Origin: Prorocentrum cordatum
Lineage: Eukaryota > Sar > Dinophyceae > Prorocentrales > Prorocentraceae
Assembly: GCA_963575745.1 (NCBI GenBank)
Contig: CAUYUJ010015704.1
Location: 222,501 to 286,500 of the forward strand
Reading direction: 5' to 3'
Length of the DNA stretch: 64,000 nt
The position numbers and the translations under genes are program-made. Each line of letters opens with the position of its first letter. Position 1 is the stretch's first letter. Under the pieces are notes generated by a model. It ran no database searches. It was not told where the DNA came from and saw nothing but the letters and a program-made list of their open reading frames with translations. Below are positions 22,966 to 33,709 of the stretch, in pieces.

Positions 22966-23157
22966 CGAAATTGGCACGGAAAGAACGGGCACAATGCCCA
23001 ACAGCGGATCTTGTTCATTTTGAACAGGACTCGCTGTCCACGCCGCCGCGGCATGCGTCCATTCGAGACAGAAGGCCGCCTGCCCAACAGCGGCCGCTGT
23101 TGGTTTGGGGCAACTTTTTTGTTGGGCATTGCACCCATTCTTTCCGTGCCCATTTCG
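22966..23157. mobile_element. 192-bp MITE-like element with 38-bp terminal inverted repeats
   Basis: 22,966-23,003 and 23,120-23,157 are reverse complements with four mismatches in 38 by my count. Both carry GGCACGGAAAGAA and CAATGCCCAACA. The inside holds a perfect 20-bp palindrome, CCAACAGCGGCCGCTGTTGG, near 23,082-23,101. No coding capacity. No clear target-site duplication is visible, so its family is undetermined. It lies between the gag and polymerase parts of the retroelement. Confidence 0.8.
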
Positions 23158-23159
23158 GG

Positions 23160-24375
23160 CGTCAATATGCAGGGCGAGTTCCGCGCCGAGCTCGCCGCGG
23201 CGCTCAGCCAGCTAAGCGCCGGCCCAGACGTGGCGCGCAGGCAGTGCGAGGGCGAGCCCAACAGGACGCAGCAGCTGAAGCTGCGTGGCGACGGGCATTC
23301 CGCCTTCTGACGCGTCGACCGAGCTGGCCCTCGGAGGCCCCCAGGTCGGCGCCGCCCGCGGGGGCAGCAACGTCGCGGCGGCCCCCTTCGCGCGCGACTT
23401 CGTTTCTTCGCGGGCTGTCGGCGGCCCCCCAGCGCCTGCGGATCAGCCGCTCGGAAAGGATGGGCCAGATATCGCGCGGAGGCTTATTCCGACCGCGGCG
23501 TTGCTCTATCGAGGCGCCGAGTGGGCTGGGCGGGGGGCCAGCGTCGCGCGCCCCCGCCTGCGCCCTGCGCCGAGGCGGTCGAAGGACAACCTGTTTTTCA
23601 CCCGCCGGATGAAACGCGCTGGCACGTGGGGCTTCCGGGCCGACGGGGGCGGCTTCGAGGGGGTCGGGCTTTTCATTGTTTGGAAGATGAGCGGTCGCCA
23701 ACGCTTGGCGATCGACTGCAGGGGATTTAATTTGCACTTCGCGGAGCCTGACGAGACGGGCCTCGCCGGCGGGGCCGGCGCCGGCGCCGCGGAGCCACGG
23801 GGCCGCGAGCTGCTCCGGACGGGGGGCGTCGACATCGCCGATGCTTTTACAACGTGGGCTTGCCTCGTGAGTTTCGTCACTTCGCCGCGCTTCGTCGCCC
23901 GCGCGCTGGCAACCCGGGCTTCGAGAGCGCGGAAGGCCGCCCCGTCGCGAGCGGGTGTCGGGCCAGCCCATGCTTCGTTGTTTTGCTGATGGGGTAGGCT
24001 CATTCTTTGGATTTCTGCTAGAGGGCGCGCAAAACGATACGGCTGGAAAAGGGCGGCGCCGTTTGGGGCAGTGGAGATCGTCGACGGGCGGCCGCCCGTG
24101 GACGTGAGCGAGGGGGCCTGCGCCGCCCGCGCGGGCAATTTCGTCGCCTTCGGGGCGGGGCCCGGGCGGCCTGCGGCGATGCTGAACTCGGATTAATGCG
24201 CTCTGGAAGTCGCGGGGCTGCTGGCGCACCCCGTCGAGGTCCCGGCGACCGTCTCAGAGCAGCTGTGTTGGGCCTTCGACAGGGAGGAGGAGGCCTTGCG
24301 GCCAGCGCGCTGGCGGGCCTGGAGGCTGCGCTCGAGGGCCCCGGGGCCTCTGGCCAGGGGTTCGCCGCGGGTCGC
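23160..24375 (+). pseudogene. Reverse transcriptase, decayed
   Basis: The best frame (23,285-23,989) contains GLFIVWKMSGRQRLAIDCRG, the fingers region with the basic residues before motif A, and then VDIADAF, motif A with its Asp at 23,831. After a frame change the thumb-side segment reads ALEVAGLLAHPVEVPATVSE near 24,200. In related proteins the motif C region reads YVDNF or similar; here the aligned stretch is RAGNF near 24,130, so the catalytic Asp appears changed to Gly. A TAA interrupts the frame near 24,193. It would copy the element RNA into DNA. The call is firm for the RT fold, weak for activity. Confidence 0.7.
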
Positions 24376-24376
24376 C

Positions 24377-24377
<1 letters not shown>

Positions 24378-24447
<70 letters not shown>

Positions 24448-24450
24448 GGG
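24378..24450. repeat. (GT)n followed by poly-G
   Basis: About 27 GT dinucleotides at 24,378-24,430, then a G run of about 20. It interrupts the connection between reverse transcriptase and RNase H. Confidence 0.95.
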
Positions 24451-24539
24451 TCGCGGGGCACTTCGCTTCCATCGCTCTGCCCAGGAGGCCTCTGCTGTCA
24501 ATGTTCAGCGATATCCGTGCGCCTTCTCTCGCAAGTAGC

Positions 24540-25130
24540 TTGCGCAGGTCATGATGCTCCCGCCCTCTGGTCGACGCGGGCTACAGTGGGCCTCTGCTCT
24601 CATTCTCCTCGCCTGGGCCGACCTCCGCATCCTGGGGCCCCGACGTGCGCGCGACCGACGCGAGCGAGGAAGGCGGGGGGGTGTGCCGGAGAGACGCGGA
24701 CGCAGCGACCATACGGGCGACGCGGAGGTTCGAGGAGAGGCGGGGGTTTCGACGCCCTCACGCATCGCGACCTCGAGATTGCCTCGATGACCCCAGGGAC
24801 CTCGTGGAGGAGCAGGAGATCGCGGAGGGCGCGAGGTGGAAGGTGTTGGATAGTTATATCGAGCAAGCTGCGCGGGGGCAGGTGGCAGGTGGTCTCGAGC
24901 GGAAGTTGGGCCAGTCCTGAGAATATCGTCGTCCTGGATCCTGGAGGGTCGGGCCATCGCCCTGTCCGACAACATGGGGCGCGCGTGCGCCTTGCAGAAG
25001 GGCCGCTCCTCGGCGGGGCCGGCGATCCGCCGACCGCGGCGCGTGGGCGAGGCGGCGGCGGCGGCGCAGCCTAGCGGCAAGGCTGCCAGGGCTGCGCGTC
25101 GGCAGGCGCGGGCGGCGCCGCTGGCCACGG
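24540..25130 (+). pseudogene. RNase H domain, decayed
   Basis: ATDASEEGGGV at 24,651-24,683 is the first RNase H strand with its catalytic Asp (24,657). After frame changes come GSWASPENIVVL near 24,900-24,935, where the catalytic Glu is expected, and ALSDNMGRACALQKGRSS at 24,965-25,015, with the next Asp. The domain follows the reverse transcriptase, as in DIRS-type elements. It would remove the RNA strand of the hybrid. Confidence 0.7.
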
Positions 25131-25139
25131 CGGTCAATT

Positions 25140-25789
25140 TTGTTTTGGCCCCAGTGCGCGCGGACGGGTGCCACGCAGGCTTTGAAGGGCTGGAAGCGGC
25201 TCGCCCCCGCGCGGGCCAGGCCGCCGCTGCCCCGGGAGGTCGTCGCCGCGCTGGCCATGGAGTTGCTCGGCGCGGGCTTCTGGGCGATTGCCGCCTGGGT
25301 CGTCGTCGGGCACTGCTGCTACCTCAGGCCGAACGAGCTGGGCAGGGCGACGGGGGACATGATCATCCCACCAACGCCCCGGCACGACGCTGACGCGCGG
25401 GGCCATAGTCTTGCACTCGAGGTGGGCAGCAAGACGAGGGAGTTCGACGAGACGGTGGTGGTCGACCTGCCCGACTTCAAGTCCCCAGCAACGTCTTCGT
25501 TTTCTTCGAGATGCTCGCGCGCCCCACGGCTTGCCCATCTTCGCTTTTGCGCACGGGGGCCTCGTCCAGAAATTCAAGCTGGCGGCCGCGCGCGCGGGGG
25601 TGGAGCGCCCGGGGCCAGAGCTGCGCGCGCTGCAGGCGCGGCGGGCCAAGCCACGACCGCGCCCGCCAGCTCCGCTCGCTCCAGGAGATCAAGCAGCGCG
25701 GCCGGCGGCGCTGCGCTTCGAGCGCGCGGCGGCGCCAGGAGGAGGGCCGCGTGGGCGAGCAGCTGCAGAGGCTGCCGGCCGCGGAATAG
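25140..25789 (+). pseudogene. Tyrosine recombinase, decayed
   Basis: ALKGWKRLAPARARPPLP is followed by a hydrophobic helix and YLRPNELGRAT, which holds the first catalytic Arg (25,326). SKTREFDETVVVD supplies the conserved Lys region. After two frame changes, RRGGPSHDRARQLRSLQEIK near 25,635-25,700 corresponds to the HxxR region. GRW is read as GRR, and the nucleophile region reads RRRQEEGR, so the Tyr is not present. The stop is at 25,787-25,789. In live elements this enzyme inserts a circular DNA copy. Confidence 0.7.
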
Positions 25790-25859
25790 GTGCGCGCGCT
25801 CAGCGCGGCCCCGGCCGCGCCGGCGGCCCTCGCGCGGCCCCTGCCCGCGCCCCGGCCTT

Positions 25860-26581
25860 CGGGGGCGCCCGCCTCGCCCAGCCGCAAACTTTCTAATCGG
25901 CGGGCGCGGAGGCTTGACCGAGGCGCCGCGGGCCAAAGGCTCCATCGCGCTGGAGCGGGGCCGCTCGCGCGGGCCACTGCGGGATCTGACGCGCCGAGCG
26001 AATCAGAAAGTAGTGCGAGGCTGGATAGTGGCGGGGCTGGCGCGGGGCGCGTTCATGGGCACGCCGCGCCAGGTCTGGACCAGCGCACGGGCCGCCAGAC
26101 TTCCCGGGACCCTGGCAACCCTCAGTCTTGCCTGCCGCCCAGACTTCGCAGCGACCAGCAGCTGACTGGCCTCCTAGAGCTGCTGCTTGCAGCGGATCTG
26201 GAAATGGTGAGGGTCGGCAATCTTCGCAGCGTTGTCGGCTTCACGCGCGCTGTTAAATTGCCTGTTGCCATCGAGAATCCAGCCCGCTCTCGCTTGCGGA
26301 GCCTCCCCCGCCATCTGCAGGCTCGCACTTGGGCTTCCGGCTCGCACGGTGTCGCAGATCTGTGCCAGCGGGGATCGCCCTGGAATGAGCTCGCGGGCAT
26401 CCTCAGTGATCGGTGGGACCTCTGCGCCCAGAAGCCCCATGCTTCAATCCTTGGTCTCGCAGTTTCCAGAGGCTTCAGAACAATTTCCGCGGAGCGATTT
26501 CCCATCTGCCTTGCCTGCCTTCGTGCGCGCGCTGAGCCGCCGTGCCGAGGCTGTCTGCGCAATCGTCCTCCCATGCAGTAG
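25860..26581 (+). pseudogene. Cytosine-methyltransferase-like region downstream of the recombinase
   Basis: FLIGGRGGLTEAPRAKG near 25,889-25,940 resembles the S-adenosylmethionine loop (FxGxGG). ANQKVVRGWIVAGLARG then leads to GTPR at 26,058-26,069, where C5 methyltransferases have GxPC. After the TGA at 26,163 the next frame continues with FTRAVKLPVAIENPARSRL; ENP at 26,273-26,281 takes the place of ENV. The order I, IV, VI fits a C5-type enzyme. Captured cytosine methyltransferases have been reported in dinoflagellate and charophyte retrotransposons. Cys to Arg would abolish catalysis. A different Rossmann methyltransferase is possible. Confidence 0.5.
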
Positions 26582-26629
26582 CAGGGGGATTTCGAGAGGA
26601 CCAACTGGAAAGTTTGGCGAGGTCGCATG

Positions 26630-27061
26630 TGTCGAGCCCTCGTCTCAGGCCCGCGTCTGCGCGCCGTGTCCGCCTCGCGCGGACGCGGCCTGACCCCGCC
26701 CAGAGCGGGCGCTGCCTTGCCTCTGCTCGCTGCGCCCACCGCTGGCGCGCAGAAGAAGAGAAGAGCAACCTGGCCTCGGCAGCGGAGGGCTGAAAGCATG
26801 CTTTCTACTTTGTTGCTGATTGCCGCCAACCGCGAAGGAGAGAAAAAGAGAGAGAGAGAGAGAGAGAGAGGCCGCCTTTCCACTGCTGTCAAGCCTTTCA
26901 GGCTCGCGCTCCCAACCCCTCCCACCCTCGCGCGCGTGTGTCAAGTTCTCGTCTCATGCTGGTGTCGACGCGCCGTGCCCGCCTCGCGCGGATGCTGCCT
27001 CGCCTAAGCGCAGAAAAAGAGAAGCGTAGCCTTGCCTCGGGAGCGGGGGGCTGAAGGCATC
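26630..27061 (+). repeat. Right-end split repeats B1-A2-B2
   Basis: B1 (about 26,630-26,800) and B2 (about 26,941-27,061) share CTCGTCTCA, CCGCCTCGCGCGGA, AGAGAAG and GGGCTGAA(A/G)GCAT. B1 has about 50 extra bases. Between them A2 (about 26,801-26,940) holds a (GA)n tract and GGCCGCC, matching 12,305-12,370. The layout is that of split direct repeats in PAT/Ngaro elements. Confidence 0.6.
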
Positions 27062-29688
27062 CCCCTCCTTATCCTCCTCCTGCTGCTTGTTGCTCCTCCT
27101 GCTGCTCACTCGATTTCCCCCTTCCTCCTCGTTGCTGCTGCTTCTTCCGTCACGGGGCCTCCTTCCGGGTGCGGTGGGCGCCGCCCTCGGAGCCTCCAGG
27201 AGGCGGAGGTGGAGGACCTCTACCACGCACGGAGCGAGGAGGTCATGCGCTTATCCCACGAAGCGTCCTCGCTAAGGAGGCCTGGGCGCCCGCCTTCTTG
27301 CCGCGGGCAGGGAAGGCAAGGGGGGCAGGGAGGGAAGGGCACGCATGACCACGACGGGATAGTATCAACTTGCGACTAACAAATGTAACCCCCCACGGGG
27401 CGCGACACATTTGGGGGTAATCGCGCGCGCCAGGGTTCGGAAAGCTCGGGGAAACACCGCGCCGCGAATGACGGCAAACGGCGCGAACGAGGAGGAGGAG
27501 GAAAGTGAGGAGGGGGGGAGGAGGAGGGGGAGGAGGAGGAGGGAGAAAAAGGAAGAAGAGAAGGAGGAGGAAAAACCCGCCTTGCTCGTGGGCCTGCGAG
27601 GCAGGTGTCGCCCCCATGGCTGCGGCAAAGGCAAAGGAAACGCATCGGTTTGAAAGAAAAGAGGGGCGCCTTGGCCCACGGTCCTTGCTTCTGCCGCTGT
27701 TGCCTCCCGCCCCCCCCCCCCCCCAGTCAGCGTTGTGTATGTTGTTTTTTCAGTGGCGGCTGGGCGTCGGCGTGAATCACCGGCGCCGCCGTTGTTTTTT
27801 AATTTGGCGGGCGCCGCCCCGCGACCCGCCCGAGCAGGCAAACCGTTTTTGCATGTGAGCGTTTCCCACGGGTTTGTTAATCACAAACTGGCATTGTTTT
27901 TCTTGCTTTCCCCCCTCATCCTCATCTACGATCCCCATTTATCGTCGTCGATCCACTGCTGTGTTTTTCGGGATTCCTGGTCGCCTGGGCTGCGGACTCC
28001 AGAGCTCCTGGACATGTTAGTTTTGTGCGTGTGTGTGAATATGTTGAACCTCTGGGGGTGGGAAATTTTGATGCTGCATCATAACATATGTTCGGAATTA
28101 TTGATATCCCGAGGGGTCCAGAGCTTTCGGGATTCTTGGTGGCCTGGGCTGCGGATTACACCGTCCCTATGCCAGGCCCCCTGGAAATTTCCAACTTTGG
28201 GTAATCTAACAATTCGGGGGGGCGTTTTTGTTGGTTTATAAGGATTTGACGGAGCTGGAGTTTTCGGGGGTCGTGGTCGTTTTGGGCTGCGCCGCGGGTT
28301 GCAGGGCCCCTGGACACGAGTTGCCGAACATTGCGAAAGTAAACAAAACATTCGGGGGCTGGAATTCTTTAATTCAACAAGATTTACAACAGTTCTGGAA
28401 TTCTGACGGGTAGGAATCCAGATTTTTCTGAATTTCTGGTCGCCTGGGTTGGTGTCAAAAGGAAGGGGGGGAGGGAGGATGCTTAGGATGAGGAGGAGGC
28501 GTAGAAAGACAGTAGAGCCACTCCTGGATCAAGCATCGTCGCTCCAGGAATGGACCCAGAGGATGGCGATGAGGAAGAGGCACTATGGCAACGCACCAAC
28601 GATGTGAATAACAATGGGGCCCACTGTTGCACTGCGCGCGGTGCGTGTGTGTTCAATGTTTTGCGTGGCGCTGCATGGCCAGACATCGTAGGATATGTTC
28701 GGAGTATTGCATTGCATTGCGCGGCATGGCATTACATAGCAACGCCCTGTGCCCTGTTACGAATGGCAGTGCAAGAATGGTCCCGCGGTGACGCATTCAG
28801 CCCTCCAGCAGGTGTCTAGTGTTACACGCTGGACGAAAATAGTGCCCACCACTTGGTCGGCTGGTTGGATTGGTTGCTTGGACTGGTTGTTTGGGTTGGC
28901 TGGAGTGGTTGATCGGACTTGGTGGACTGTTTGATCAGGCTGGTTAGTTGGCAACCCAGCTTGTTTTTCAGAGCACCCCCCTTTGTCATAATGTACCCTC
29001 CTCATCGCCCACCCCTGGCTCCATTCCTTGAGCAACGGGTTTTGCTCCAGGAGTGGCCCTATACTCCTCCTCTTCCTCGTCCTTCTCCTAAGTCTCCTCA
29101 GTATCCTCCATCCTCCTCCTCCATCCTCCTCCCCCTCCTCACGTGCGTTATTCTGTCAAGCCGACGTGAAAAAAAACAGTCCGGGCGACCGTGGAGACGA
29201 CGATGCCTGGCCAACCCTTCTACCATCTGCATGGAGATGGGGCGGTGTATTGTTCAGTTTGCACAGAGCCATCCAGCGCGACCTACGATACGGTATGCAG
29301 TGGCATTTAATGCTACGCTACGTGTGATCATGCTACGCACGACATTTAAGGATATAATATCACGACGATGAGATTGTATGTCATTCGATATAATCATTTG
29401 GGGATCGAGAGCCACTGCTATGTTATGCCATGCTATACCATGCTTTGCACCACTGCGGTGCACAGGGCGCCCCGCAACATGTTATATACGTATCTCAGCG
29501 TGGCAACTCAAACGTGACATGTGTGACGATGAGGATGGATGGAATGACGTGGGGGCGTATGCAGCCTCAGATCAACACGAAGGCTCAAGCACATATGGTC
29601 CAATGGCGATCCACACGCATCGCACGGTCCTTTTCATATATCAAATGACGAAGGTGAAACTGACATCCAAGCACAACAGCTCTGCGGA
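27062..29688. other. Repeat-rich region without a recognised gene
   Basis: Holds TCC/TGC-rich sequence (27,065-27,150), GGA triplets (27,495-27,580) and a poly-C run (27,710-27,724). A short unit GGATTC(C/T)TGGT.GCCTGGGCTGCGG occurs at 27,969 and 28,129, with weaker copies at 28,270 and 28,425. GCATTG and CTATG-like words occur at 28,700-28,745 and 29,400-29,450. Confidence 0.5.
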
Positions 29689-30440
29689 CAACACGACAAC
29701 ATTTCCATCCGTAAACTTATTTAATCGCTTCGCTCATTCCGCCGGCCCATATTGTCGCACCGTTGTGGGCTAGCCGAGTTTGGGGGCCTCTTGGGGGCCG
29801 TTTTGAAGCCTCTTGGGGCCTCTTTTGGGCCTCTTGGGCGCCTCTTGGGGCGTCTTGGGGGCCTCTTGGGGGCGTCTTGGGGCCTTTTTGGGGCCTCCTG
29901 GGCGCCTTCTGGGGCGGAGGGCTCGATTTTTCAGTTCTCGGTTCCCCTCTTGAGCCCCTCTTGGGCCCGTCTTGGGGCCTCTTGGTCCGTCTTGGGCGGC
30001 ACTTGGGCCGTCTTGGGGGCCCTCCTGGGCCGTTCCGGGGCCGTCTTGGGAGCCTCGTGGGCCGTCTTGGAGCGGTCTTGGGGCCTCTTGGGCCGTCTTG
30101 GAGCGTCCGGAAGCCGAAAAAGCCAGAACGCAAAAAACATAGAAAAAACAATGAAAATCAACGATTTTGGCCTCTTGGGGCCCTCTTCGGAGGCCTCTTG
30201 GAAGGCCCTTGGGGCGTCTTGGAGGCCTCTTGGGCTGTCTTGGGGCCCTGTTGGGCGTCTTCGGGCGATCTTTGGCCGTCTCGGGGCCCTCTTGGACCGT
30301 CTTGGAGGCTTCTTGGGGACCTCTTGGCCCGTCCTGGGGCCCTGTGACAGGGCTCCGGCATCTCTGGCCCGACCTTGCCGGGACCTTGCCGGGGTGCGGA
30401 CAACACGACAATGTTTCCATCCGTAAACTTATTGACAAAA
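29689..30440 (+). repeat. CTTGGGGCC-rich dispersed element with flanking 40-bp direct repeats
   Basis: 29,770-30,370 consists of 10-12 bp units such as GCCTCTTGGG and CGTCTTGGGG, with an A-rich core at 30,110-30,170 (GAAAAAACAATGAAAATCAA). The same core, reverse-complemented, lies at 33,930-34,000. The element is flanked by near-identical copies of TGCGGACAACACGACAA.. TTTCCATCCGTAAACTTATT at 29,691-29,731 and 30,398-30,438. ORFs rich in Gly, Leu and Trp or Pro and Arg are translations of the units. Confidence 0.8.
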
Positions 30441-31419
30441 CTTTCCATAGGGCAGATCCATCGCCGACCGCTCTGGCACAACAAAGATGTAGAACACATA
30501 TGCTGGCCAAAACCGCGCTGGCACATCAAGGGTGTTGAGTGCACAGCGATATATCTGAACACTATGGCACAACACGGATTCAGAATTCATGTGGCCAGAA
30601 CGCCACGGGCAAGGAATATCACGAATCATGAGGCTCTGTGGGATCGTCAGGGTTCCTCTCGCGACGGAAAAGTTCATGTACACTTGATCGAATGAATGTT
30701 ACGGCAGATAAATCAAGCGCACGATGAGCAGAAAGCCTCGAACAAAGGACGAAACATCAAAATACAACAAGGATGCTCACGTAAAGGAGGAGGGTTGATC
30801 ATTTGGCATCGCAGCAAGCTGGTTTCGAGCATGACATCGAGAGTCGTAGGGTATAGCAAAGCACTCTGGCAACCAATGATCAGACTTGTTCTCGCCGACA
30901 AGGTGCCGCATGTTCAGCCATGCCACCGTCAAGCCCAATGGTTTTCAACAGCGCATGGCATCATCGCTGCTACCTGCGGCTGCACCCTTCCCTCTCCGAG
31001 TGAGAATGCATTTAGCGTGACACCTGCAGGTCGCAACGAACGTGCAATTGCTCCCGTAGAAATCAATCCGAACGCCTTCGTCGAGAATGACAGACGCCGT
31101 GACCGTCGACCTCCTGCCACCAAGTGCTCAGACTGGAACAGCGGGCACGGGCGGTGGAGCAGGTACTGGCAGTGGCGGTGCTGGTGCCAGAGCGTCGGGG
31201 GCCAGTGGGGCTGGCGGCTCGCCGGAAGGTCCTGGACCTGGAGCAGCGGCAACAGGGCCGCCAACGGGGCCACCAGGTCCTGGACTTGTAGCAGCGGCAG
31301 CGCCGTCATGGCCGTCGTAGGCCAGCAGGAGTAGCTCCGCGCCGAGCACAGCATCGGCCACGTCGCCCCCGCCCACGGCGGCGCCGCTTTCAAAGGCAGC
31401 GGAATTGGAACGTTGGAGC
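30441..31419. other. Region without a recognised gene
   Basis: 30,441-31,080 has near-average composition but no frame with protein-like features beyond about 100 codons. 31,087-31,320 encodes a Gly/Ala/Pro-rich ORF of 77 codons that I treat as low complexity. Confidence 0.4.
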
Positions 31420-31610
31420 ATCTTGGAACCTCCTGAGTCTCCTGGGCCCGCTGCTCCCACCCCTGGTTCCGCAGCGCCGGGCGCTGTAAAACATTGATTA
31501 TGCGCATTTTTCAGATAAATCGACGTCTGTGCAAAACTCCACGGCACTAGATTTGTTGAGGGGTGTTGGGCTCCTGGACGCCTGGGCTGCAGGCTCACCC
31601 TACCTTCTCC
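31420..31610 (-). repeat. Dispersed repeat, reverse copy of 41.46-41.67 kb
   Basis: Read on the minus strand, GCAGCCCAGGCGTCCAGGA, then GACGTC, then CAGCGGGCCCAGGAGA occur in the same order as at 41,480-41,655. Confidence 0.75.
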
Positions 31611-31679
31611 AAACTCCTTCCTCCCCCTGGTCTCATTTGCCCACCCGCATCTGCTCTCTTCCTCCTCCTCGCTCCCTCC

Positions 31680-32458
31680 TCCTCCTCCTCCTCCTCAGGA
31701 GGAGGAGGAGGGGAGGAGGATGAGGATGCGGGAGGAGTGCGAGTGAGGTTGAGCAGGATGAGGAAGCCAGGGTAAAGCGGAGGACGACGATGTTAATAGA
31801 ACAACAATTTATCAGCGAATGCATGTAATGGAGGAGGCGCAGGATGAGACAAATAATATTACAATACTAATACTAGTAGTACTGATGGTGATAATACTAT
31901 TAATGCAGGAAAAAATAGTGTTTGCGATACTAATACGAATACGTATCAGACTAACATGAAAGCTACGGGTAGCAATACTAGTAATCATGATAGTAAGAAT
32001 GATGATGCTGAGGATGATGGTGGTGATGATGGTGATGCTGATGATGATGCTGGTGGTGGTGTTGGTGACAGCGACGATGACGCTGATGATGCTGATGACG
32101 CTGATGATGATGGTGGTTGTGTTGTTGATGATGATCAAGCCGAGGGGAGGCATACGGCGACGATGGCGACGACAGCTGCGACGAGCACGATGGCAGCGGC
32201 TGCGACCATCTTCTGCAATGTCATTATTCCGAATGGTTATGGTGAGGAGGAAGAGGAGGAGGAGGAGGTGGAGGTTGAGGAGGAGCTCATGCACCGCCCA
32301 CTGAGGGTTGCTCTCGATCTCACGTCGTCCACGGAATGCAGTCGATTTCGAATGGGTTCCTCGTTGCGCCGTTCTCCTCATTCATATCCCGCGTGCCCTC
32401 CTCCTCTTCCTCCTGCCTTATTTGTCTCCTTACCATCCTTCGTCTCATCATCATCATC

Positions 32459-32489
<31 letters not shown>

Positions 32490-32765
32490 TCACCATCACC
32501 ATCATCATCACTATCATCAGCATCATTTCATCATATTAACCCACAGGCGTACTCACTGCAATGCCTTGTATTTTTTGGAACTAGCCATCTCATCTGTATA
32601 TGTTCATATACATGTATATTCGTATAGGTATACGAGTCTATTGGACGCCCGCGTTTACATACACATTATCTACACATGTACAGGTGTACATATGGTTACA
32701 TACATATATATATATATATATGTATATCTGTGTATATATACACATATATGGATATACATTCCTTG
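31680..32765. repeat. Microsatellites: (TCC), (GAT), (CAT), (TA)
   Basis: TCC/GGA at 31,680-31,725, GAT at 31,985-32,135, GGA at 32,240-32,285, CAT at 32,445-32,530 and TA/TG at 32,700-32,760. No gene. Confidence 0.85.
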
Positions 32766-32876
32766 AGGGCTTCGCCCCATGCCGCCGGCCCCCTGTCTCA
32801 GATAGTGGGAGATGCAAGAGCTGAATCATGAGGTCTGGGCGCCGCCGTGAAGCAGTGCCAGGACCTCTTTGTTTTT

Positions 32877-33285
32877 CGACTATGACCCTACGGATCTGCG
32901 TCACGGGTGCCACCGAACTTCAGAAATGTCGCAAATCCTTCATTTGTTTGGACCCTGACCCTACGGATCTGCGTGAGGGGTGCCGCCGGATTTTTAGAAA
33001 TGTGGCAAATCCCATATGTTTTGGGACCCTGACCCCGCCGATCTGCGTGAGGGGTGCCACCGAATCTCAGACATGTGGCAAATCCCATGTGTTTTTGCAC
33101 CCTGACCCCGCCGATTTGCGTGAGGGGTGCCACCGAATGTCGGAAATGTGGCAAATCTTCTGCGTTTTTGGACCCTGACCCCGCCGATCTGCGTGAGGGG
33201 TGCCACCGAATATCAGAAATTTGGCAAATCCCTTGTGTTTGTTGGACCCTGACCCCGCCGATCTGCGGGAGGGGTGGCAATTCTT
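32877..33285. repeat. Six copies of a 73-bp tandem repeat
   Basis: GACCCTGACCCCGCCGATCT begins units near 32,951, 33,025, 33,097, 33,171 and 33,244, with a diverged first unit at 32,880. Each unit continues GCGTGAGGGGTGCCACCGAA and AATGTGGCAAATC. Spacing is 72-74 bp, not a multiple of three throughout, so the ORFs on the minus strand are incidental. Confidence 0.95.
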
Positions 33286-33584
33286 ACCCACCAGCAATTC
33301 AGAGCATACGATTTCTCCTTTTGTAAAAATGTCAGTTTGGGGCCTCTCCCCCCCTCGCGCGGTCCATCAACAAGGAACAGTTTGCAGCAAGAAGTCAACA
33401 AGGATCAGTAAGCAGCAAGAAGCAGAACTGTAGCAGTGCAAACTGGAAGCTGCAACTGGTACAGGGAACTGCGAACCTTCGCCCTACAGCCTGGTGGCCC
33501 CACACAGGGCCGGCGGATATAAGTACATGTTCGTAAATCACGTATTCAAAACTACATGTATGTGTCTATGTGTCTTTATTGGTG

Positions 33585-33638
<54 letters not shown>

Positions 33639-33709
33639 TATTTAATAAACGTGTATATATATATATATATATGTATCGGAGTAGGGCCCCGGGGCGGTGC
33701 CTGTCATCT
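33286..33709. repeat. Spacer ending in (TA)n microsatellite
   Basis: 33,286-33,580 holds no gene; short AGCAAGAAG-like words recur at 33,370-33,430. TATATA repeats occupy 33,588-33,672. Confidence 0.8.

Larger units (their letters stand above)
21890..27061 (+). mobile_element. Decayed tyrosine-recombinase retrotransposon with methyltransferase-like region
   Basis: In order: gag C-terminal half, a MITE-like insert, reverse transcriptase, RNase H, tyrosine recombinase, a methyltransferase-like region, and right-end repeats in the order B1-A2-B2. This order and the recombinase place it in the DIRS/Ngaro/PAT superfamily, which inserts without target-site duplication. The left end with A1 is missing here, but a matching A-type sequence and gag N-terminal half lie at 12.3-13.2 kb. 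Frames change many times and key residues are lost, so the copy cannot be active by itself. Confidence 0.75.
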
